Shown here piece by piece: positions 1-5,704 of a DNA stretch of 6,291 nucleotides. The stretch is from Rubrivivax sp. (lineage in GTDB: Bacteria > Pseudomonadota > Gammaproteobacteria > Burkholderiales > Burkholderiaceae_C), in the NCBI GenBank assembly GCA_027484885.1, contig JAIXSD010000748.1, positions 1 to 6,291 of the forward strand, written 5' to 3'. The position numbers and the translations under genes were made by a program. Below the pieces are notes generated by a model that ran no database searches, was not told where the DNA came from, and saw nothing but the letters and a program-made list of their open reading frames with translations. Positions within the stretch are counted from its first letter, which is position 1. Each line of letters starts with the position of its first letter.

Positions 1-1902
1 GAGAGATTCCGCATGGGCCGGCAGCAGGGCGCCGAAGAAGACCTTGCGGGCGGGCTCGGGCCAGGCGATCAGGTCCAGGCCTTCTCCGAGGGTGCGCATC
101 AGGGCGGGCAGCTGGCTCAGAAAGGCCTGGCGCTGGGCCGTGCCGCCCTTGGGCTGCACGCTCATCACCAGCTCGCGGCCGAGCTGGCGGAAGCGCAGGA
201 TGCGCTCGGGCGTGCCCTTGGGGTCGCGCGAGGACAGCACGATGGCTTGGCTCCAGACCTGGGCCAGGAAATCGCGCAGGAAATCCTGCATGGGCACGGG
301 AGCCAGAGCGGTTTGCAGCTGCTGGGTGTAGCGCTGCTGCAGGCGCAGGTCGATTTCCTTGCGGTCCAGCAGCTCAGCCATGTCGCCGACGGCGCTGCCT
401 TCGCTGGCGCTTTTCAGCGTGCCGGCGATCTGCTCCTGGATGAAGCGCTCCAGCGCGTCGAGCTTGCTTTCGTAGACCTCCATGCGGTCGAAGTCGCCGC
501 TGGCGACCTCCTGCACGAGATCGCGCACATGGGCCAGGAAATCGCTGCCGGGCGCCTCGCTGAAATCATCGAAGGCGCAGGCCAGCGAGGCCATGCGATT
601 GACGAAGCGGCGCACCGGATGCCGGCGCGAGGAGAAAAAGCTCGGGTCGCCCAGGGCTGCGCGCAGCACCGGCAGCTGCAGCCGGGCCAGCAGGCGGGCC
701 ATTTGCGGTGGCACCTTGGGGTCCGACAAGACCTGGTCGAACAGACTGCTGACCACATCGATGACCATGTGGTCCAGGCGCCCGGTGGCCGCCTGACGCA
801 GCTCGTCGCGGTGGATCTGAATCAGATTGGGGGGCTGCACGCCTTGCCAGGCGGAGCCGCCGAAGTCTTCGGCCCAGTCGCCCGGCGCGGCGCTGAGTGC
901 CGCGGGGCCCAGCGTTGCGCTGCCCGCATGGCCACCGACCGCGCCCGACGGCAGGCCGCCGCTCATGCCGCTCATGCCGCCGAACCCGGAAACACCGGCC
1001 GGTGCCGGCGCCTGGGCCAGGCGGCGCAGCAGGTCCATCAGCTGGCCGTCGACCACGCCCATGCCGCCGGCGTTGGCGCTGCCGTAACGGCTGTGGCCGC
1101 CGGCCATGCCTGCGCCACCATAACTGCTGCCGCTGTAACTGTTGCCAAACTCGCTGCGAGCACTGCGCGGGCCGCTGTGGCTGAACTGCGCCTGCCCACC
1201 CGGGCCGGAATCGAGCTCGCCGTGCACCGAGTTGCCGCCAGCCAGGCTCTGCGCGCGGGTGCTGGCGTTGGGGGATTCGCTGCCGCGCACGCGCAGGTCT
1301 TGCGGGCGCAGGCCGCGGTGGCGGAACAGCTCCGCGATGTCGGCATAGCAGGCGCGCATCTCCTGCGTCATCGCCCGCGTCATTTCGTCGACCAGGATCT
1401 GTCGGCTTTCGCTGTCCTCGGTCACCGCGTGGACGGCGGCCAGCAGGGCGCGTGCGACCAGCTCGGGCCGCAAGGGGTTGCGATCGCCGTTGCGCAGGCT
1501 GGCCACATAGGACTCGACCTCGCGCAGCTCCCACTCGCTTTGGTGACCGATGGCCAGGCCGATGCGGTCGCTGACCACCAGGGCGTCGACCGCGTCATCG
1601 TCCATCAGGGACAGCTCGGTCCAGTCCTTCTTGGCGGCGGTGGTGGCTTCGGCCTTGGGGGCCTGTTCCTGGCTCAGCTGCTGGCGCAGCTCCTGGGTGA
1701 AGCGTTGGCTGAACAGGCCCTGCTGGCGGCGGAACACCAGCTGGGTGGCCAGCAGCAGATCGCGCCGCTTGGCTTGGCCGGCCGAGAGTGCCGCCAGACC
1801 CATGCCCTCGGCGCAGCGCTCCGAGGCCTGCTCGGCGGCTGTGCGAATGCGCTGGAGGGCAGCCTCCAGATGGGGGTTGAGTCCGAGGTCGGGCGAATTC
1901 AT
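1..1902 (-). CDS. DUF1631 family protein of unknown function (C-terminus outside the window)
   Basis: Reading the minus strand from the ATG at 1902-1900 gives an uninterrupted 634-codon frame that runs off the left edge, so the stop is not seen. The N-terminus (MNSPDLGLNPHLEAALQRIR) is followed by helical, Gln/Arg/Leu-rich sequence. A segment at residues 96-118 (ELSLMDDDAV and on to SDRIGLAIG) and a block near residues 421-440 (SFFSSRRHPVRRFVNRMA) match my memory of DUF1631 proteins, usually about 700-800 residues in Betaproteobacteria. Residues 222-341 are a Gly/Ser/Ala-rich, probably disordered linker between two helical parts. No signal peptide, membrane segment or catalytic motif is apparent, so it is likely cytoplasmic. 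The start lacks a clear Shine-Dalgarno sequence (C-rich upstream), and no better in-frame ATG lies upstream. The gene is co-oriented with mscL 214 bases away. Function is unknown. The family call rests on remembered motifs, but coding status is strong. Confidence 0.8.
   Translation of the reverse strand, partial: MNSPDLGLNPHLEAALQRIRTAAEQASERCAEGMGLAALSAGQAKRRDLLLATQLVFRRQQGLFSQRFTQELRQQLSQEQAPKAEATTAAKKDWTELSLMDDDAVDALVVSDRIGLAIGHQSEWELREVESYVASLRNGDRNPLRPELVARALLAAVHAVTEDSESRQILVDEMTRAMTQEMRACYADIAELFRHRGLRPQDLRVRGSESPNASTRAQSLAGGNSVHGELDSGPGGQAQFSHSGPRSARSEFGNSYSGSSYGGAGMAGGHSRYGSANAGGMGVVDGQLMDLLRRLAQAPAPAGVSGFGGMSGMSGGLPSGAVGGHAGSATLGPAALSAAPGDWAEDFGGSAWQGVQPPNLIQIHRDELRQAATGRLDHMVIDVVSSLFDQVLSDPKVPPQMARLLARLQLPVLRAALGDPSFFSSRRHPVRRFVNRMASLACAFDDFSEAPGSDFLAHVRDLVQEVASGDFDRMEVYESKLDALERFIQEQIAGTLKSASEGSAVGDMAELLDRKEIDLRLQQRYTQQLQTALAPVPMQDFLRDFLAQVWSQAIVLSSRDPKGTPERILRFRQLGRELVMSVQPKGGTAQRQAFLSQLPALMRTLGEGLDLIAWPEPARKVFFGALLPAHAESL
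880..1239 (-). other. Gly/Ser-rich low-complexity linker inside the DUF1631 protein
   Basis: Residues 222-341 of the DUF1631 protein are dominated by Gly, Ser and Ala. They include GNSYSGSSYGGAGMAGG and the short internal repeat GGMSGMSGG near residues 309-316. A short helical island (VVDGQLMDLLRRLAQAP, residues 283-299) interrupts the linker. It splits the protein into an N-terminal helical part of about 220 residues and a C-terminal helical part. A flexible tether is my inference from composition. Confidence 0.7.
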
Positions 1903-2021
1903 GAAGGGGGTGGGGGTGGAGCTGTCGTGAGCGTGCCACAAATCTGGGGTCAGTATCGCGTCAATACAAGGGCATCTCCAGCCAGATGTGCGGGCCTCGG
2001 CGCCTGAGCTTGCCAAATAGC

Positions 2022-2070
2022 TAACGCCCGGTGCCTGCGAAACTTTTGCTTACAGGCAGTCCGGGCGTTA
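2022..2070 (-). terminator. strong stem-loop downstream of mscL, possible terminator without a clear U-run
   Basis: A perfect 10-bp inverted repeat (TAACGCCCGG at 2022-2031 with CCGGGCGTTA at 2061-2070) is continued by a 6-bp inner stem (TGCCTG at 2032-2037 with CAGGCA at 2053-2058). There is a two-base bulge at 2059-2060 and a 15-base loop. It lies 47-95 bases past the mscL stop in the mscL direction. On that strand it is followed only by GCTATTTGG, so it lacks a canonical U-tract. It may terminate mscL weakly, protect the 3' end of its mRNA, or separate mscL from the DUF1631 gene. Confidence 0.5.
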
Positions 2071-2079
2071 CGGGGCAGG

Positions 2080-2104
2080 GTGGCGCTGGTTCGGTCGGCG
2101 CCAC
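2080..2104 (-). other. second stem-loop just after the mscL stop codon
   Basis: A 7-bp inverted repeat (GTGGCGC at 2080-2086 with GCGCCAC at 2098-2104) encloses an 11-base loop. Wobble pairs could extend the stem into the loop. It lies 12 bases beyond the mscL stop and in tandem with the larger hairpin at 2022-2070. No U-run follows on either strand, so a role in mRNA 3'-end stability is as likely as termination. Confidence 0.4.
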
Positions 2105-2116
2105 GGGGGGGGGTGA

Positions 2117-2557
2117 TCAGCGCTTCAGCGAGTCGCGGATCTCGCGCAGCAGCACGATGTCTTCCGGCGTCACCGGAGCCTCGGCCGGGGCGGGCGCCGG
2201 GGTGTCGGCGCGCTTGAGGCGGTTGATCTGCTTGATCATCAGGAAAATGATGAAGGCCAGGATGACGAAGTTCAGCAGTACGGTCAGAAAGCTGCCGTAG
2301 GCGAACAGGGGCACGCCGGCCTTGGTCAGGGCTTCGTAGGTTTGCGCGCCCTTGAAATCGGCCGGGATGCTGCCCAGCACCACAAAGTAGTTGGAGAAGT
2401 CCAGGCCGCCGACCACTTTGCCGACGATGGGCATGATCAGATCCTTGACCACCGAGTCGACGATCTTGCCGAAGGCGCCGCCGATGATGACGCCGACCGC
2501 CAGGTCAACGACATTGCCCTTGACCGCAAACTCCCTGAATTCCGAGAAAAAACTCAT
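2117..2557 (-). CDS. mscL: large-conductance mechanosensitive channel MscL
   Basis: MscL is an inner-membrane homopentamer that opens under high membrane tension and releases solutes during hypo-osmotic shock. The frame encodes 146 residues, close to E. coli MscL (136). The N-terminal amphipathic helix ([13 protein letters not shown]) is followed by TM1 with the signature [19 protein letters not shown] at residues 15-33, whose numbering matches E. coli, including the gate glycine G22. A periplasmic loop (about 51-86) leads to TM2 at about 87-108 ([20 protein letters not shown]). Next come the basic INRLKR, an Ala/Pro linker (119-129) and a C-terminal helix ending EIRDSLKR. I chose the ATG at 2557 over an in-frame ATG at 2644 because the family starts at this point and GGAGAGA precedes it. 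The gene is divergent from petABC and transcribed alone or with the DUF1631 gene. Confidence 0.97.
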   Translation of the reverse strand: MSFFSEFREFAVKGNVVDLAVGVIIGGAFGKIVDSVVKDLIMPIVGKVVGGLDFSNYFVVLGSIPADFKGAQTYEALTKAGVPLFAYGSFLTVLLNFVILAFIIFLMIKQINRLKRADTPAPAPAEAPVTPEDIVLLREIRDSLKR

Positions 2558-2560
2558 CGA

Positions 2561-2567
2561 TCTCTCC
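2561..2567 (-). promoter_or_regulatory. Shine-Dalgarno sequence of mscL (decides the start)
   Basis: On the minus strand GGAGAGA ends three bases before the ATG at 2557, with the GGAG core about six bases from it. This supports the 146-residue product over the 29-residue-longer frame that begins at 2644. Confidence 0.75.
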
Positions 2568-2605
2568 GCTGGCGGCTTGAGGCCACCCTTTCCTTGTTGA
2601 TGGAT

Positions 2606-2637
2606 AAAAACCTTGCGAGCGCCAGAACGGCGCGCAA
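2606..2637 (-). terminator. terminator-like stem plus T-run in the mscL leader (possible attenuator)
   Basis: On the minus strand TTGCGCGCC (2637-2629) pairs with GGCGC (2623-2619) and GCAA (2616-2613), with a two-base TC bulge and the loop GTTCT. The stem is followed by GG and then TTTTT (2610-2606). This has the shape of a Rho-independent terminator but lies 49-80 bases upstream of the mscL start codon. It could stop stray transcription entering mscL or attenuate mscL itself. The T-run is short and the bulge weakens the stem. Confidence 0.4.
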
Positions 2638-2748
2638 CGGCCATGATTGTCGACGGCGACGGCCCCGCACAGCGGTAAAACGCTGATACTGTGGCGCGGA
2701 AAACAGTTTCGGATGCGGTTGCCGATACTGAGAGCTGATAGCGTCCGT

Positions 2749-2754
2749 TAGAAT
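2749..2754 (+). promoter_or_regulatory. candidate -10 element for petABC
   Basis: TAGAAT within GTTAGAATCC matches the sigma-70 -10 consensus TATAAT at five of six positions. It lies 41 bases before the petA ATG, so a transcript would have a leader of about 35 bases. No -35 with good spacing is clear. CTGAGA at 2729-2734 matches TTGACA at four of six positions, but the spacer would be only 14 bases. The -10 is plausible by position and sequence; the full promoter is not proven. Confidence 0.45.
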
Positions 2755-2785
2755 CCCGGGTTGCCCCCGATCAGAAGTCTCGTTT

Positions 2786-2795
2786 GAGGATCCTC
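2786..2795 (+). promoter_or_regulatory. petA Shine-Dalgarno sequence inside a 10-bp palindrome
   Basis: GAGG (2786-2789) lies six bases before the petA ATG at 2796 and selects that start over an in-frame TTG at 2784. The ten bases GAGGATCCTC are a perfect palindrome. Self-pairing in one RNA would give only a 3-bp stem, so strong sequestration of the site is unlikely. Confidence 0.7.
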
Positions 2796-3392
2796 ATGAG
2801 TGACCAGCAAGTGGACCACGGCAAGCGCACCTGGCTCATCGCCACAAGTTGCGCCGGTGCCGTTGGCGGCGTAGCCACCGCCGTACCTTTCGTCAGTACT
2901 TTCACACCGTCCGAGCGTGCCAAGGCCGCCGGCGCAGCCGTGGAAGCCGATATCAGCGGCCTCAAGCCGGGTGAGAAGATGACCGTCGAATGGCGCGGCA
3001 AGCCCGTGTGGATCGTCCGTCGTACGCCCGAGCAGTTGCAAGCCCTGAAGGGTATTGATGGCCAACTGGCCGATCCGAACTCGGATCGCAAGGCCTATCC
3101 GACCCCTGAGTACGCCAAGAACACCCACCGCTCGATCAAACCCGAGTATTTCGTCGGCGTGGGCATCTGCTCGCACCTGGGCTGCTCGCCCAGCGACAAG
3201 TTCCAGGCGGGCCCGCAGCCCTCGCTGCCGGATGACTGGCACGGCGGTTTCCTGTGCCCTTGCCACGGTTCGACCTTCGACCTGGCTGGCCGCGTGTTCA
3301 AGAACAAGCCGGCGCCTGACAACCTTGAGGTTCCCCCTCACATGTACCTGTCCGACGCCAAGATCCTGATTGGCGAAGACAAGAAGGCTTGA
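2796..3392 (+). CDS. petA: ubiquinol-cytochrome c reductase Rieske iron-sulfur subunit
   Basis: This is the [2Fe-2S] subunit of the bc1 complex. It takes the first electron from ubiquinol at the Qo site and passes it to cytochrome c1 by movement of its head domain. The 198-residue product has a Tat-type N-terminal anchor (GKRTWLIATSC, hydrophobic at about 12-35) and a hinge near residues 38-53 (PSERAKAAGAAVEADI). The periplasmic Rieske fold carries box I CSHLGC (125-130) and box II CPCHGS (154-159). By analogy with the bovine protein, C125, H127, C154 and H157 bind the cluster, and C130 and C156 form the disulfide. Two details stand out: the Tat motif is Lys-Arg rather than Arg-Arg, and the Tyr of box II in mitochondria is Phe161 here. 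The start is set by GAGG six bases upstream. It is the first gene of petABC, 44 bases before petB. Confidence 0.97.
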   Translation: MSDQQVDHGKRTWLIATSCAGAVGGVATAVPFVSTFTPSERAKAAGAAVEADISGLKPGEKMTVEWRGKPVWIVRRTPEQLQALKGIDGQLADPNSDRKAYPTPEYAKNTHRSIKPEYFVGVGICSHLGCSPSDKFQAGPQPSLPDDWHGGFLCPCHGSTFDLAGRVFKNKPAPDNLEVPPHMYLSDAKILIGEDKKA

Positions 3393-3409
3393 TGCTTCGG
3401 CATCAAGTC
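3386..3409 (+). other. UUCG-tetraloop hairpin across the petA stop codon
   Basis: GGCTTGATGC (3386-3395) pairs with GCATCAAGTC (3400-3409) around the loop TTCG, closed by C-G. That is nine Watson-Crick pairs and one G-U. The stem contains the petA TGA (3390-3392). C(UUCG)G is a known exceptionally stable RNA tetraloop. No T-run follows, and petB starts 27 bases later, so this is not a normal terminator. It may act on mRNA processing, stability or the petA:petB expression ratio. Confidence 0.65.
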
Positions 3410-3436
3410 GCACAAGGCTAAAGGACAGAGGTCAAC

Positions 3437-4849
3437 ATGGCTGCTGAATTCAAAGAAGCTCCCGCTGGCGCTGGCGCCGGCGAAAAACTGCTGACGTGGG
3501 TGGACAACCGCTTCCCGGCTAGCAAGCTCTACAAAGAGCATCTCTCGGAGTACTACGCTCCGAAAAACTTCAACTGGTGGTACATCTTCGGTTCGCTGGC
3601 CCTGGTGGTGCTGGTGATCCAGATCGTCACTGGCATCTTCCTGGTGATGCACTACAAGCCGGACGCCAATCTGGCGTTCGCGTCGGTCGAGTACATCATG
3701 CGTGATGTGCCCTGGGGCTGGCTGATCCGCTACATGCACTCCACCGGCGCTTCGGCGTTCTTCGTGGTGGTGTACCTGCACATGTTCCGTGGCCTGATCT
3801 ACGGCTCCTACCGCAAGCCGCGAGAGCTGGTCTGGATCTTCGGTTGCGGCATCTTCCTGTGCCTGATGGCCGAAGCCTTCATGGGCTATCTGCTGCCCTG
3901 GGGCCAGATGTCCTACTGGGGCGCCCAGGTGATCGTGAACCTGTTCGCAGCCGTGCCTTTCGTTGGCCCGGACCTGGCGCTGCTGATCCGTGGTGATTTC
4001 GTGGTGGGTGATGCCACGCTGAACCGCTTCTTCAGCTTCCACGTCATTGCTGTGCCCCTGGTGCTGCTGGGCCTGGTGGTGGCGCACATCATTGCGCTGC
4101 ACGAAGTGGGTTCGAACAACCCGGACGGTGTCGAGATCAAGGGCCCCAAGGCCCCCAAGGATGCCAAGGGTCACCCGCTGGACGGCGTGCCGTTCCACCC
4201 GTACTACACGGTCCACGACATCTACGCGCTGAGCCTGTTCCTTTTGGTGTTCACCAGCATCGTGTTCTTCGCGCCGGAGCTGGGTGGCTACTTCCTGGAG
4301 TACAACAACTTCATCCCGGCTGACCCGCTGAAGACCCCGGCGCACATCGCCCCGGTCTGGTACTTCACGCCTTTCTACTCGATGCTGCGTGCCACGACCG
4401 ACACCATGGTCAATGTGCTGGTGGGCATCATCGGCCTGGGCGCCCTGCTGGCGGTCATCAAGGGCAGCTTCGGCGGCAAGGCCAAGCTGGCCGTGTTGGT
4501 GATCGCTGCAGCCGCCTGCTTCCTGCTCAAGATCTTCGACGCGAAGTTCTGGGGTGTGGTGGTGATGGGTGGCGCGGTCGTGATCCTGTTCTTCCTGCCC
4601 TGGCTGGACCACAGCCCGGTCAAGTCGATCCGCTATCGCCCGGACTGGCACAAGTATGTGTACACCGTGTTCGTGGTGTTCTTCCTGGTGCTGGGCTACC
4701 TGGGCATCCAGCCGCCGACCGACATCGGCACGCTGATTGCACAGGTGGGCACGCTCTTCTACTTCGGCTTCTTCCTGCTGATGCCCTGGTGGAGCAAGCT
4801 GGGCACGCCCAAGGCCGTGCCTGACCGCGTGACCTTCCACGCCCACTGA
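3437..4849 (+). CDS. petB: ubiquinol-cytochrome c reductase cytochrome b subunit
   Basis: Cytochrome b is the membrane core of complex III and carries haems bL and bH and the Qo and Qi quinone sites. The 470-residue protein is one continuous chain of the fused mitochondrial/proteobacterial type, not split like b6 plus subunit IV. Helix B carries haem ligands H101 and H115; helix D carries H202 and H217. Qo elements include GYLLPWGQMSYWGA (150-163) and PVWY (306-309), where most mitochondrial and alphaproteobacterial proteins have PEWY. After helix E (about 262-280) there are two extra hydrophobic stretches (324-342 and 349-366). The usual last three helices follow, around 373-388, 408-424 and 434-450. 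It is longer than the roughly 380-residue mitochondrial protein. GAGGT (3428-3432) precedes the ATG by four bases. It lies between petA and petC, 21 bases from petC. Confidence 0.98.
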   Translation: MAAEFKEAPAGAGAGEKLLTWVDNRFPASKLYKEHLSEYYAPKNFNWWYIFGSLALVVLVIQIVTGIFLVMHYKPDANLAFASVEYIMRDVPWGWLIRYMHSTGASAFFVVVYLHMFRGLIYGSYRKPRELVWIFGCGIFLCLMAEAFMGYLLPWGQMSYWGAQVIVNLFAAVPFVGPDLALLIRGDFVVGDATLNRFFSFHVIAVPLVLLGLVVAHIIALHEVGSNNPDGVEIKGPKAPKDAKGHPLDGVPFHPYYTVHDIYALSLFLLVFTSIVFFAPELGGYFLEYNNFIPADPLKTPAHIAPVWYFTPFYSMLRATTDTMVNVLVGIIGLGALLAVIKGSFGGKAKLAVLVIAAAACFLLKIFDAKFWGVVVMGGAVVILFFLPWLDHSPVKSIRYRPDWHKYVYTVFVVFFLVLGYLGIQPPTDIGTLIAQVGTLFYFGFFLLMPWWSKLGTPKAVPDRVTFHAH

Positions 4850-4870
4850 ACAAGCACCGGAGTCCAAAGA

Positions 4871-5653
4871 ATGAAGAAACTCATCGCTACGCTGCTGACC
4901 GCCCTGTCTCTGGGTATGGGCTTGGTTTCCGGCGCTCAGGCTGCTGGCGGCGGCATCGAGTGGGACAAGTTCCCCAAGGAAAAGATGACCGACATGGCGG
5001 CCCTGCAAAACGGTGCCAAGCTGTTCGTCAACTACTGCCTGAACTGCCACGCTGCAGCCTTCAATCGCTACAACCGTCTGCGTGACCTCGGCCTGACCGA
5101 AGCGCAGATCAAGAGCAATCTGCTGTTCGCCGGCGAAAAGGTCGGCGAGACCATGAAGGTCTCGCTCGATCCCAAGCAGGCCAAGGACTGGTTCGGCGCC
5201 ACCCCGCCGGATCTGACTGTGATCGCCCGCTCGCGCGCCGATGGTTCCAAGGGTTCGGGTGCAGACTATCTGTACACCTACCTGCGCACCTACTACCGTG
5301 ACGAAACCAAGGCCACGGGCTGGAACAACCTGGCCTTCCCCAGCGTGGCCATGCCGCATGTGCTGTGGGAACTGCAGGGTCAGCGTGCCGCCAAGTTCGA
5401 AGAAGTGGCCGATCCTCACGATCACAGCAAGACCACCCATGTCTTCAAGGGCTTTGAGCAACTGACCCCCGGCACCCTGGACGCTCGCGCCTACGACAGC
5501 GCCGTGGGTGACCTGGTGGCCTACCTGCAATGGATGGGCGAGCCGGCCCAGGCCCAGCGTTTCCGCCTGGGTGTGCTGGTGCTGCTGTTCCTGTCGGTGT
5601 TCACGGTGTTCGCTTGGCGCCTGAATGCCTCGTACTGGAAAGACGTGAAGTAA
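4871..5653 (+). CDS. petC: ubiquinol-cytochrome c reductase cytochrome c1 subunit
   Basis: Cytochrome c1 receives electrons from the Rieske protein and passes them to soluble or membrane-bound cytochrome c in the periplasm. The 260-residue precursor begins with a Sec signal peptide (MKKLIATLLTALSLGMGLVS), with likely cleavage after AQA at residue 24. The c-type haem site is CLNCH at residues 56-60, in the typical c1 context NYCLNCHAAAFNRYNRL. Residues 112-118 (PPDLTVI) and 132-143 (DYLYTYLRTYYR) are conserved c1 segments. M161 in VAMPHVLWE is the expected sixth haem ligand. A C-terminal anchor (about 233-249) followed by RLNASYWKDVK tethers the protein to the inner membrane. GGAG (4859-4862) lies eight bases before the ATG. 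It is the last gene of petABC; a strong terminator follows 51 bases after the stop. Confidence 0.98.
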   Translation: MKKLIATLLTALSLGMGLVSGAQAAGGGIEWDKFPKEKMTDMAALQNGAKLFVNYCLNCHAAAFNRYNRLRDLGLTEAQIKSNLLFAGEKVGETMKVSLDPKQAKDWFGATPPDLTVIARSRADGSKGSGADYLYTYLRTYYRDETKATGWNNLAFPSVAMPHVLWELQGQRAAKFEEVADPHDHSKTTHVFKGFEQLTPGTLDARAYDSAVGDLVAYLQWMGEPAQAQRFRLGVLVLLFLSVFTVFAWRLNASYWKDVK

Positions 5654-5659
5654 CGTCTT
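5640..5659 (+). other. short hairpin spanning the petC stop codon
   Basis: AAGACGT (5640-5646) and ACGTCTT (5653-5659) form a perfect 7-bp stem around the loop GAAGTA, which contains most of the TAA stop codon (5651-5653). No U-run follows. It resembles in position the hairpin across the petA stop, though it is weaker and has no special loop. It may be incidental. Confidence 0.35.
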
Positions 5660-5704
5660 CCGTCCCGGTCCTGGCGGCTGCGCGAGCGGCGGCTGGGTCC
5701 AACA

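Noticed and set aside
1936..1964. Minus-strand promoter for the DUF1631 gene with TTGACG (1964-1959) as -35
   Set aside because: At 17-base spacing the -10 would be TTGTGG, a poor match. The better GATACT at 1957-1952 is too near to pair with it. A promoter is likely somewhere here but I cannot define it.
13..2007. Plus-strand open frame of 664 codons, rich in Ala, Gly, Gln and His
   Set aside because: It is antisense to the DUF1631 gene. Its composition is what high-GC third positions produce on the opposite strand, and it has no recognisable domain. The minus-strand frame has family motifs.
2558..2644. Longer mscL with 29 extra N-terminal residues from the ATG at 2644
   Set aside because: MscL begins at the [10 protein letters not shown] equivalent in the family, and the Shine-Dalgarno sequence GGAGAGA fits the ATG at 2557. 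The extension also covers the leader hairpin.
2748..3413. Minus-strand open frame of 221 codons opposite petA
   Set aside because: It covers the Rieske gene and its leader in antisense and has no supporting motif or ribosome-binding site.
4850..4870. Regulatory structure between petB and petC
   Set aside because: The 21-base gap holds only the petC ribosome-binding site; no inverted repeat is seen.
3338..5530. Minus-strand open frame of 730 codons opposite petB and petC
   Set aside because: It is antisense to two unmistakable respiratory genes. The His/Gln/Asp/Val-rich translation has no family resemblance, and it crosses the petB-petC junction. It is a GC-skew shadow.
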